A DNA stretch of 64,000 nucleotides from Micropterus salmoides (taxonomy: Eukaryota; Chordata; Actinopteri; Centrarchiformes; Centrarchidae). Both the position numbers and the translations under genes were made by a program. This document shows, in pieces, positions 23,756-34,715 of this stretch; the first letter of the stretch is position 1; the number at the start of each line of letters is the position of its first letter. The stretch spans positions 24,193,269-24,257,268 of the forward strand of contig NW_024040817.1 in assembly GCF_014851395.1 (NCBI RefSeq). The letters run 5' to 3'. Below the pieces are notes generated by a model, which was given only the letters and a program-made list of their open reading frames with translations, was not told the DNA's origin and made no database searches.

Positions 23756-24955
23756 CAGAGATAAAGTACACATTAAATGTCAGTAGTCAAAGGTCTGAAT
23801 GCAGCCAGATACAAGGCTTAGCAATCTACAAGGTCTGAAATGGGCTTTACTTGCAGTTGTGAAGGACAATATAGGCTCCAAGAGCGTAGAATAAAAGGAC
23901 TAAAAAGAGAGGACATGTCAAATAAATAAGCCACTGCCTTAAATGCCTACATTTACATGTAATTAACTTCTTTATACTTTAATGAATCATACTCTAGCTT
24001 CAGTATAGCAAAATCTTCCCTTTTCCAATGGAATCAGGTGTCCTGCAGTGAAGTCATGCATTTGTCCTTGACTTGTGGCTGACTGATTCCAAGCAATTAT
24101 TGACTCCTATTGATCACATTGATCTGATGCTCACCTCACTTGAGTTCTCTGACGTCTTAAGAGTTTAGTCTGAGCTTCCTGTCTGGTTCTGTAACAGCTT
24201 CTCTGCAAGCCATCTACAGCCATGGACACTTGCAGTGATTCTGACTACAGCAGTAGCCCTGGGAAGCCCGCAGTGTAACTCTGTCGGCCCTTATCTTTTA
24301 TGTTTTCTGTTGAAAAGGAAAAATGCCAATGAGCAGGAAAAAAGGGAGACATGAGAGAAGAGTACTGGCTACACAGGAGACAACAAAAGAATACAAGACT
24401 CGACAAGCTAGGAGAAGAGTAGAAGAGAAACTGAGAAAATCAGACAGTTCGCATGAACAAATCAATTCAGATCTCCATGTTGTCTCTTTAAAGCCAGCTA
24501 AATTTCTACAGTGAGGCAAGCAAGGGACATCAGGGAGACGGATACAGTGATCCACTCAGCCTGAAAATGACCAGACAGGCCTGACAGAACCAGTGAAACA
24601 AAGTGGCAAAGAGCCAATATGTGGCCAAATGTACGTAAAACTGACATTTAGGCTGGATAGAAACTAAAATGTACCACAGAAATGGTCAGAATGAGGAATC
24701 TCTCCTTGCTTCAAACATGATGCTTTTTCTGCATGCTTCTTACTTTTCTTCAACAACCATCAACACCCTTCCTTTATTATACAGTCATTTACTTACAGTA
24801 TATCATTATATAATGTAAAATGGTCGTAACTGTGTATTAACACTGAGTGAGCTATGACAAAGCGGACCTCATGACTAATGGAAGATCAAGCAGGTGATTG
24901 CAAACTAGTGTAAGAAACGATTTACAAGCAAGAGTGTTCAGAACACACTGAGTAT
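23756..24955. other. No gene recognised
   Basis: Unique-looking DNA with no recognisable element. Confidence 0.4.
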
Positions 24956-25045
24956 CAGTGTTGGGCCAGTTGTTTCCATTGATAAGATACAAACTTTTTA
25001 CAACTACCTTTCAAGTCTATGGGGGGTGAGTGTTTGATACTTGAT
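24956..25045 (+). mobile_element. Possible DNA-transposon terminal fragment (CAGTGTTGG end)
   Basis: CAGTGTTGGGCCAGTTGTTT at 24956-24975 resembles the terminal repeat of the fish hAT-like repeat seen in the opposite direction at 28473. Only one end is visible and the interior is not recognisable. Confidence 0.3.
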
Positions 25046-26527
25046 TTTAAGTTTCCTGTAGCTGTAAATTAAGCACACTTTGATGGCAAATAATATGAGA
25101 AACAGGGACCTTGTAATACCTAAGGGGTTGAGCTATGACACCCTTCTGTGAAACTGTTTAACTGGAAGAAATAGCTCTGGAAATTTGGATAGATGGACCG
25201 AAGCAGGGCATTTTTACAAAGGCAACCAACCACTGTATCACTACAACATGAAAGCGAGAGCCTTGTTAAAGGTTGCCATCTGCCACATGCCCCAGTAGTC
25301 CTCCTGTTCCTTAATCCCCCCTGCTGGGATAGTAAATTCCCCTTTAATTAGAATGCAAATACCACTAATAAGGTTAATATACCAAGACTTGTTTTCCTGT
25401 GACCAAGGCATAGAATGGGAAGGAAATTAAATGATCCCAAGAAATAGAGCGGAGGTTCACAAATGTCACGTATAAGACAGAAGTGGATGTGTGTGTTCTC
25501 TGTATAGTCATTGTCAATAATCTTCTCTATTGTGTTCTTATTGGAGATTAAAGTGAGAGTAATACAGATGGAGAGCAAGACAGCTTAACAGGAGAGAGAG
25601 AGACAATGAGGGAAATACATAAAGAGAAGACGCCAACAGGAAGCGAAGGGAGACATTTTAACATCACTCATGATTAGAGGCAATAAAACCAACAGTGGTC
25701 CATCAGCAGTAAAATATAGCCTACAGGAAGGTTATGCTCATTTTCTTCTGTGTATGTAAGTCCGCATGTGTGTATGGTGGAGGGGGGGGTGTTGATTGCA
25801 TTCTGCCACGCCTTCCAATACTGTTGATTTTTTTCTCTCTCCTGAAAATAAAGGATCATCAGGCTCCTGAAGTGTAATGGGATATCATATTAGAATGTTT
25901 TGTGCAGATGGAGGAGGCCTAGAAGAGGGTGTGAAGAGTGCTGATGGGAGGAGAGAAAGTTTTAAGTGATGTTTGATGAAGGAAATATGGGTAGGGCACG
26001 TAGCAGCAGAACGCCACCTGTAAAATAAGAGTGGCGACAGGGTAAACACTGACTCAGGGCTCATGTAAGGCTCATAGAGTAACAAATGCAAACAAATTGC
26101 TGAAGCAGAGTGCATTGTGCCACAAGGTTACCTTCACCTTCATGAAACTTTAAGGAGGCATCAATGTTTAAAATATGAGTTTTACGGCAAGCGATTACTC
26201 CTAAATAAATGCAAAGCTTTGTCAGCCAAATGTTGCACCAATCAAAGCTAATGTCGTCAAGTTGCCAGATTGTTTTCCCCCCTAACCCTCTTGTCTGCTT
26301 GACATCTTTCCCAGATTGATGTGTGTGTTGCAAGGTAATATCTTTTAATCGTGGTTCGGATATATAACCCAGCCAATCTTTTTTTTTTTTATTTGATATC
26401 CTTGTCATGATTGATAGATATCATCAAAATTAAAGGCTCAACTTTGAGGTCAGGAAGAGTGATTTGCTGTCAGCGCTTCTTTAATAGTGAGAGCAGAGCC
26501 TGCGAGTCGTTTCTCTTTGGGGACAGT
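25046..26527. other. No gene recognised
   Basis: Mostly unique-looking sequence. The stretch 25261-25380 (GGTTGCCATCTGCCACATGC, later TTTAATTAGAATGCAAAT) has the texture of conserved non-coding DNA. A short G-run lies near 25780. Confidence 0.35.
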
Positions 26528-26625
26528 GAGAGAAAGAAGAGGAGGAGGAGGGGAGGAGGGAGGAGCAGGAGGAGAGGAAAAAAGAGGGAGGGATGGTAGA
26601 GGATGAGAAAGGTGGAGGAGAGCAT
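26528..26625. repeat. Polypurine GGA-rich tract
   Basis: About 100 bases of almost pure purines on the + strand, dominated by GGA and GAGG units. This is a candidate for triplex-type structure. Confidence 0.75.
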
Positions 26626-27210
26626 CTTATGAGGTTATTAGGTTTTAATCAATATGGTATATGGCCAGAAGATGATTGGAAAACAAACCTAATCTGGGAA
26701 GCAGTACGTCTCTCATTCATCTCCCAGGCTGTCTCTCGGGTGGATATGCCTTGCTCCCATTGCCACCTTTTTCCATTCAATACACATCACAGCCAATGTC
26801 GGGTTCCTGTACATAACAGGCACTTAAACAAGGCAAACAAACAAAGAAGCCTAAGTGACATCGGAGATCCTTGCCGTTGATGTGAACTTGTAGGACACGT
26901 TTCTTTTGTAATGCACATAAAGACTTTTAAATCCTGAAGCAGTTCATAGAGGTAAAGGTTTCTTGTTGGAGACATGCTGGGCCACATTTACTACGTCTTT
27001 AGCATCAGTCTTGAGCAGAAATGTTATGCATTCAGCTCTCGACACATACGGTGTACAGTAGGTATAAAACAGGTTCACAATTCAGTAATATCTGGAGACA
27101 TGTTAACAGAAGTTGATGTATTTTAATTAATTTACAAAAAGTCACACAATTTACTGTGGTTAGTTTTGTGTCAAAAATTCTCCTACACCTGAGAAAATAC
27201 TGCATTTTGC
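26626..27210. other. No gene recognised
   Basis: Unique-looking DNA. The region around 26640-26880 has balanced composition, but no coding or repeat signature was identified. Confidence 0.35.
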
Positions 27211-27356
27211 ACATGTGAAACGTTTGCCCTCAGGGCTTTCTGTCAGAAAGCCTTACTACTTGGTCAGGTTTAGCCACAAAACTACTTAGATTTAGGAAAA
27301 AAGAAAGGCAGAAAGGATTTCTGGCAGAAAGCCCTGAAGGCAAACTTCTCCCATGT
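27211..27356. repeat. Foldback: 40-base inverted repeat arms with 62-68 base spacer
   Basis: The left arm contains GTTTGCCCTCAGGGCTTTCT (27222-27241) and continues GTCAGAAA. The right arm (27318-27345) is its reverse complement, with TTTCTGGCAGAAAGCCCTGA then AGGCAAAC. The 28-base cores differ at two positions. The similarity extends outward to ACATG on both sides. Confidence 0.7.
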
Positions 27357-27684
27357 GCGTTTGCATTCGTGCCTTTAGGCAATTTTTTTTCAAAGTGTAT
27401 GGACTGTCCCCTCTCCGATTTGCAACACCTGCTTCCACAATTATTACTAGTAGTCTTATTACTATTATCATTAAAATTACAATAATTATCAATACCATTA
27501 TAAACTTTCTGTCTGTACCACAACCACTTTTACTGTTATTGTATTTCTGTGAAGTTATTGTGTTGGCTTCTTGTCCCTCTCCCCCGGCCCCCATCTCTCT
27601 CGCCCTCTCTCACTCCTTCTCTCTCTCTCTCACCCTCACCCTCAACCAGTCGAGGCAGATAGCCGTCCCACCCTGAGTCATGGT
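27357..27684. other. No gene recognised
   Basis: Contains a T/A-rich patch and a CT-rich patch (27590-27650), and otherwise nothing recognisable. Confidence 0.4.
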
Positions 27685-27860
27685 ACTGTTAAATTTTTCT
27701 CTACCTCCTAAATGGGAGTTTTTCCTTTCCTCAGTCGCCAAGTGCTTGTTCATGGTGGGAATTGTCGGGTAAATAATATTATAAAGAATATGTTCTAGAC
27801 CTACTCTGTATAAAAAAGTGCAATAAGATAACCTTTGTTATGAATTGGCGCTGAGCAATT
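27685..27860 (+). mobile_element. L2-type LINE 3' UTR fragment, copy 2
   Basis: GGGAGTTTTTCCTTTCCTCA, GTCGCCAAGTGCTTGTTCAT, GTTCTAGACCTACTCTGTAT, AAGTGCAATAAGATAACCTT and GAATTGGCGCT follow the order of a very common fish L2-like LINE 3' UTR. The polyA-signal end has been lost. It is related to the copy at 23652-23755. Confidence 0.65.
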
Positions 27861-28254
27861 GGCATGAGATCTTACGTTGATTTAATGAGTCAATAAATGA
27901 TAATATGGAGATTTAGGAGAATTTGATGGCAGATTTTTAATAGTAGCATTGTAATAAATGTGAAAACACAAGCAGATTGTTGTCAAAGCAAAGCAACACT
28001 CCTGATTTGCAGGTTGATTTCCTTTTTCATCATTAGAAAGAACATCAATGTATGTATCCCCCGACACTCAGATGGAATCGGTCAGGATGAACTGACAGCA
28101 GCCTCTCTAATCATGAAAGTAATTCATTAAAGCACAAACACATAGCCCATATGCATGATCCATCACGGGAGCAACAGTCTCATTAAGAAGAGCCGAGCTA
28201 CCTCGTAGTTTGCACCCTGCCTACAATCTCGACCACGGGATTCCAGCAACAGGA

Positions 28255-28473
28255 AATCACGTTACTCTTTTACTCATGGATTTGTTTTTCTGCTGCTGAA
28301 ATGTTGTGAAAAAACACCCCTTAATTTTGTCACGTTACTGACATTGTAATGGGTATAATATTACAGATTTTCTTTTAGTAATGCAAAAAGCAATGTATTT
28401 CTACACAGCATGAGCAAAAAGCAATACATTACTGTAATTACATTACTTTTGTAGCGCGTTACTTCCAACACTG
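28255..28473 (-). mobile_element. hAT-like non-autonomous element fragment (CAGTGTTGG end)
   Basis: On the minus strand it begins CAGTGTTGGAAGTAACGCGC and carries repeated TTACTGTAAT and GCAATACATTAC-type motifs. I recognise these as a common fish repeat full of near-TAATGCATTAC sequences. The other end is not resolved, and no target duplication was found. Confidence 0.55.
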
Positions 28474-29735
28474 GTGATGATGACTTCCACACTGAGAGAA
28501 ATCAGGTGAGAAGCTTTGCTAGTAAGTATACCCCCTGAGTATACACCACAAGGCAGATCCAGGACACCAGGACAAAGCTGTGATAGCATACAGTACCTGT
28601 TAAGCATGGACTTGCCCAGTATGGGGGAGCACGATCGATTTTCACGCAAAATGCAAATCAGAAATCCATGTCTGATCCTAGCATTTTATCACCCTATGCA
28701 TGCCACACACTTCCGTGAAGCTAGGCCAGAACGTCAAATCAACCATTTTTATCCATACCAAACACACATCAAACCCCAGACATCTAAATGAGCTTATATC
28801 ACAACATAAATCACTCTATAATCACTGTACATGACATCTCTCATGTCATCCTACACCACAGTCCGAGCACTTTAAAGAAAGCTTAGCTCCAGCTCTGATC
28901 AGCTGTGGAACTCATATCACACAAATCACTCAACCCAGAGCTAATAGCCGGATAATAATAACAACAAACCCACCAATACAACTGCTGACTTACTTTTGTC
29001 ATTTTCGCTGTTTTCAGTCCAAATACAGCTGTTTTCTGTGCGGGCTGCCATCTTAGTATTACACAATTCCTGAGATGTTAGGTTTTGTTTCTCTCGACAA
29101 ATTGAAGGAGAGAAGAAGTGCTTTGGAACAGATGGTCTTTATCGTCGTCTAACGACAAACTCGTATTAGCTACACAGACATCTAATTTAATACAATTCCT
29201 CTGCTCTTCTTTTCTCAAGTTGTGAGCCTGTAAAGCATGGGAGTGCTTTTGGTCATAGGAATGTTGATCAACATTCACTGTTTTTATTAATATTTAAATT
29301 TTTTGGAAGGTTTATGTTATTTGGAATGTAGTTGTATGGGCAGAAATAGTGTTTTGAAGAAAACTCCCAATAAAAGTGAACATATAAAACAGTAAATATG
29401 GCCAAAAGATGGACATTCACCTGCTAGATTTTTGGAAAATTGTGTAAGAACTGTTGTATATTACTTTCTTTTCATGAAATTAAAAGTTATAGTTGTATTC
29501 CAGGTGTATTAGAAGATATTCAGTTGTATTATAATCTACAGGATGATGGTGATATAGCTATTAATATAAAGATTTTATAGTAGGTGAGGATGAAAATATC
29601 ATATTTTCCTTTATTGCAGCTCCATTTACTCTTTAATAGTTGTGTTGCATGTCTACTATGTTTTAATAAATTTAAGAATTAATACCAAATTATGAATTTT
29701 AATATTCAGAAAATATGAATCCATAAATCTCTCGT
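28474..29735. other. No gene recognised
   Basis: AT-rich toward 29300-29735. No element ends or coding region were recognised. Confidence 0.4.
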
Positions 29736-29737
29736 TT

Positions 29738-31750
29738 CGCGGGGCACCACCGGAGTTTTAATTAACCCAGAGTCTCCGGACCTCTGGGTAGCGTTTTAAT
29801 AATTATACAATTATTCAATAGTGATCAGTTAGTTAATAATCGCTCAATTATCTTAAATAAATCAGTCAGTCTCATATCGAAGGGGTAAATTCTCTTGGCA
29901 GGGACTTGGAGATAGGCAATACACACACAATTCCTTGATTACAGTCAAGTTTATTAACTAAGGTGATATAAAAATGCGGTTAAATACATCAAAGAAATAA
30001 ACAATGGCTAAACAATGAGAAGGTGGAGTTCTATTGTGGGGAGGATTTGACTCATACGGCAGCTAATGAACGCAATTAGATGATACTAACTCGATTAAAT
30101 TTGTCTAGGAGTTTAAGGACTAAAGATAATGGATTAACAAACTATTGGACATCACTGATCACAGAATGCAGGGTTTTGGTCTCCCAGCCTGGGTATTGGT
30201 CAACGGCCTCACACTGGCGGAGTTCCGTGCGTTCTCGGTCAGGACAGCTTAAAGCCATCGGCCAGTCGCTTTCTCTGCCAGGGAACTGCTCCAGAGGTCC
30301 GTCTTTTGTTGGCTTACTGAAGAAACTCGCAGTGGGGGCCTTCCCAACCCTGGCTCTGGTCAGAGGTTTGGTCGTCCTTTGTTACTGCTGGTGGGCCCAC
30401 GTGGAAGGTTCCGACCTCAGTGGGGTTAGCTCTATGAATAAAGCTTAAAAAGAAAAGAACTTGGTCGCTCTTTATTTAAACTAGTGTAACTTAATGGACT
30501 GATAACTTTTAACAAAACAAAACCAAAGAAAATAAAACGCAATGAGGGAAAGCTGAGGTTGCAGCACTTCGCGTGTGTGGCTTGAAAACGAACAAGCCTT
30601 TGCTGCGCCAGGTCGAATCTTAGGGCGACCCGGCGCAGCTTTCTGGATATATTGGCTATTACACATTCTTAGAGAATATAGGCAAGCTACACGAATGGCA
30701 TCAGATTATGGACAAAATAAATTTCAGAGTGATATTTATACATTAAATGGCAATTCAGATGATGGCCTGTAATACTTATTTTGTCCACTTGGGGGAGCTC
30801 GGGTTAAATGAGGATAGCTCTAATTAATCCTAAAACAATCTTCTTAGTAGCTGTGGAATTTAGTCATTTTTAACCTTAAATTTGAGCTGGAAAGTTAATC
30901 GAGTATAGGATGACATTTCTTTATCATCATTTCTAAAGTGTCAGAAAGTGCTGTGACAAAGCATTGGTTACAACATAGAATGAATAAACGTCAGGGATCC
31001 TTGCTGAAAACACTGCAAAATGAACTTATTTAGATTCTTTTCAACAACAAATAACAACAGCAATAACATGGTAACATAACTACTAAAATGGAGTGGGGAG
31101 ACCTAGTTGAGTAACTAAAAGATTTAATTAAACATGGTAATTTTTGAGTCTTAAGGAGACAGTACTCTTATTTACACTAAGGAGTTCAGGGCTGTCCTTT
31201 GAGTTTCTCAAATTTGCATCTGGCTGTGAAAAGGAAGAATATCCTTTGATGTGAGGTAATTAAACAAAGAGGGAGGTCAGTTGCCATGGTTACGTGTGTG
31301 GGAGGGCAGTTTAGGGTTTCCTGCCCTCTCTTAAGAAGAGTTTTGATAGGCTGTTCAGGAGAACGCTAATCTCTGGTCAGTGTTCCTTTGTCATTTTAAC
31401 AGTCAGGCACCGAGCGTTATCTCGCTGCGGCATTAGATGTGGCCAGTTTTACGATCAGACTGCCCAGAAACAGCACTTAGGGAAAGCAATCCTTTCACCT
31501 TTTCCTTTGGGGTGTCTTCAGTCGTCTTTTCTTTCTCCCAGGGAGAGAGAAAGAATTTGGAGTAGTCCAAATTTATTTGATATAAAATTCACAAATCCAC
31601 ACTGTTGGTACGCTAAAGTTGGTTGAGGAGTGACTGATTCATTTTGTCTGTTTCCAAGAGGTTAATACAAAATTTAATACTGGTTTTAATTTACTATAGA
31701 GACTTCACAGCATGGAATGATTAGGTTTTCTTCTGTGGATGTTTTCAGAA
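29738..31750 (-). mobile_element. Unclassified LTR-like region, candidate retroelement on minus strand
   Basis: Read on the minus strand, a TATAAATA box lies near 30740 and an AATAAAG polyadenylation-type signal near 30475. TGGTGCCCCGCGAAACGAG near 29738-29756 looks like a primer-binding site (TGG start, tRNA 3'-end complement). Just before that lies a short hairpin with ACCCAGAG and CTCTGGGT arms (29766-29790). This order (promoter, polyA signal, then primer site) is what a retroviral or LTR element would show. No gag, pol or env frame follows. The outer end and target duplications were not found, and the tRNA could not be named. It could instead be unrelated unique DNA. Confidence 0.3.
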
Positions 31751-33017
31751 TATAAACATGACACAAAGTTTAAATCACCATCAGGTTGGTTTTTAGATGC
31801 ACTTTACAGTCACACACAAACACAAACATACAATTGCCTCAGTGGATAGCGTCACTCGTGCATAAACACAGCGGGCACCGTTGCATGTACATTAAATCAG
31901 TTTTGTTCCTGCCATCTTTTCACCAACAGGCCTGTAGATCACACATGATGGATTTCTACACAGCATGAAATGGTATCACACAGTACATGACATTGGGGTT
32001 TTTGCTGAATTCATAATGCACAGCTGGCTGCAAGGAATCTGGTGGCTGGTGTATTTGTTGGTATGCGTATTTTTATATTTTTTCCCCCAAAGCCAGGCGG
32101 GCTAAAAACACAAATTCTTTTCCCATCAACAATCTACTTTATATGTATGCAGTCATACCCATTCACACCTGGCTGGTACAAGACTAACACTCACAATGAA
32201 GCAGTTGGAGATGCAGTGCCTTGCCTAAGGGGACCTCAGTGGGGGATTGTTTAGGGGAGCATTAAATAACTTTACACTGTTATTTTTCCCCTGTACACCA
32301 GTTTGATACGTGAGCATGTTATTGTGCACAGATGCAAATACGACAGTGGCCTTTTCCTTGCAACTGCCACCACATCACCCCTTGTCTTTCCACATTGTAA
32401 CAGAGCCCAGGAGAGGGATGCTGCAACAGAACATGACTAAATATTTTAGCAGAGCAGATGGCCACGACTTTGTCAGTACTCATGGCAAACCAGAAGATTA
32501 CCCAGACACTGGAGCCTAAGCTCCCGGCAAGTTTATTGCAACATTTTGACCAACAGGGTGTTGGTGAGTAGCCTTGCAGAAGACATAAAATTAGGATCTA
32601 CTGGCAGCCACATGCTAACTACTGCATCTTACATTAGAGCAGGTAAACACACTTTTTAATCCATTCCTTATACTTTGCTGTTGTATTCTTCATTTTGGCA
32701 AAGCTATAAGAAAGACATGCCTCTCCAAACTCTTAACTATCTGTTGCATTTGCCTGGGCTAGACATATCAATGTAGTCGTAAAAACGAAAGCATAATGAC
32801 AAGTGACCATTCGCGAAACCCCTCACCCGAATCATGATTGTCCAAACACAGCTTAGCAATGGTAAGTATTCATGGCAGACCCATTGCTGTAGATTTCATG
32901 CCAAAACAGTGTGCAGAGTGAGACTTGGCATTTTAAGAGGGCTGACCTTACCAAACTAGCTAGGTAAAGACAGAAATTGACATCACAATAGTCATAATTA
33001 ATCACAATAGTCAACAT
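31751..33017. other. No gene recognised
   Basis: Unique-looking sequence with no recognisable element or coding frame. Confidence 0.4.
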
Positions 33018-33765
33018 TAAAGGGCCCCTATTGTGCTATTTACCGCCCCTATATTTTAGAGTATAGAGTAGCTTTGCATGATAAGTAAAGAAAAATGCAC
33101 AGGATTTATTTTTTATTTTTTTTGCACAGCATTTTTAATACAGCAGTGTTTATATACAAGTTACTGCTGAATGGGTAAGCCCACAAACGAGAGAAAATAT
33201 ATCTTAAAGCCTGCTGCGCACTGTTGCACACCATTTCAAGGAAAAATGGGGTGGTGACGGTGCAATGGATAAGACTCCTGCCTTTGGTGTGAGAGAACTG
33301 GGTTCATTTCCCCACTGTGACCCATCCACCATTGTGTCCCTGAGCATGACACTTAACCCCTAGTTGCTCCAGAGGTGTGCGACCTCTGACATGTATAGCA
33401 ATTGTAAGTCACTTTGGATAAAAGCGTCAGCTAAATGAATAAATGTAATGTAAATGTAAAAAATTTGTTCAACCCGGAAACCTTAGCAAAATGGTGCACA
33501 CATGCCCCAGTTCTCATAATACACCCAGTGCTGTGATCCTGCACTGATTTTTACAAAAACACACAAGATTATTCACTGATTGTGGTGAAACTGGATCATA
33601 TTTTATGGAGTAAAATCTAAACGGGGGAGCTCGAGGACCGGGGTATTGTCCGCCAGGTTGAAGACTTTTTCAGTTCTGGGCTCTGAGCTCCCAGTCTGGC
33701 TAACTGAGCCAACTAGCTAATGGCAGCTAATGTTAGCGTAGTTAGTGGTTACTTTAGCAAGAAGT
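33018..33765 (+). mobile_element. Probable non-autonomous DNA element split by a SINE
   Basis: The left edge AAAGGGCCCCTATTGTGCTA resembles the terminus of a common fish MITE. The right part has GGGGTATTGTCCGCCAGGTT and AGCCAACTAGCTAATGGCAG, typical of the interior of such repeats. A SINE sits at 33248-33460. The right terminus was not identified. Confidence 0.4.
33248..33460 (+). mobile_element. tRNA-derived SINE (V-SINE-like)
   Basis: A tRNA-like head carries an A-box-like GGTGACGGTGCAATGG and a B-box-like GGTTCATTTCC (33301-33311). The tail contains GTAAGTCACTTTGGATAAAA, GCGTCAGCTAAATGAATAAA and TGTAATGTAAATGTAAA, which is the hallmark 3' region of a very abundant fish SINE. It is transcribed by RNA polymerase III and mobilised by a partner LINE. 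The B box is mutated (GGTTCATTTCC instead of GGTTCRANTCC), so this copy is probably inactive. Confidence 0.8.
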
Positions 33766-34649
33766 TAACTAAAAAAACTTTCCTTCACTATTGAAAAAAA
33801 CACTTTCTGCGAGAAATAGTGAACAACATCCAAAAAGTTTAAGAGCAGTCCTGTGGGTGGATGGGTGCATGTATGTCGTGGACGTGCTGGGCATGGAGCA
33901 GATCATGAGTAGATGACCACATAAAGACATCCGAGCCAATGTCAGCTCGCACGAACTTAGAAAAAAAAAATTATCAGAGCAGTTTGAAGCCTGAGCTTTT
34001 TGCTCACAGGAATTACTTTTACATACATTTATCTCAACATTCAAAACTTGGCCACATTTAATATGAACATCCAGTCCTCTTGTTTTTAACACTCAGATGT
34101 GAATTATAAATGCATAATTCATAACGAGTTTGTGGCAAGAGAATGAGTATGTTCGGGAGCTACAGCAGTGATTTAGCATCAAGTTGAAAGCTTTTTTTTT
34201 GTCTCCTCTGTCTTTAAAGAGGTAACAGTGTAACACAAAAATGGTTGTTTGGACCCAGTTATGGTCGAGTTGACACCGAATTATTTAATGATGTCCTTCT
34301 GCGCTCCCTCTTTGGAGGTGCTAATGCAAGAAGACCAGAACAGGATGTTCACTTACACTGAAGAGAGGTCCTTGAATCTTACATCTCACATCTGTGCATC
34401 CCTGTAGGGATAACTCATTGATCAGATTACGTTAAGAGTCTGTGTTGGTGCGCAACCCCTATGATAATGCATATATGCAATGGGTGGAAATATAATTCAC
34501 GGCCATACATCCATTATGACATCCTTTTTGAAAATGATGGATGCCATCCCAAATCAACGCCAAATCAACGCCTTACACGTACTGTTAGTATCAAACTGTG
34601 TTTGCTCAAATGCAGTATTGTGGTCTTTCTTTCTCAAACAGACAGATAG

Positions 34650-34655
<6 letters not shown>
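33766..34655. other. No gene recognised
   Basis: Unique-looking DNA with A and T runs near 33961 and 34192. Nothing recognised. Confidence 0.4.

Positions 34656-34713
<58 letters not shown>
34656..34713. repeat. (CA)n microsatellite
   Basis: A pure CA run of about 58 bases, the longest dinucleotide run in the window. Confidence 0.95.

Positions 34714-34715
<2 letters not shown>

Noticed and set aside
24956..28473. One 3.5-kb transposon bounded by two CAGTGTTGG ends
   Set aside because: The two ends differ just inside the first nine bases and no target duplication was found, so two independent fragments are more likely.
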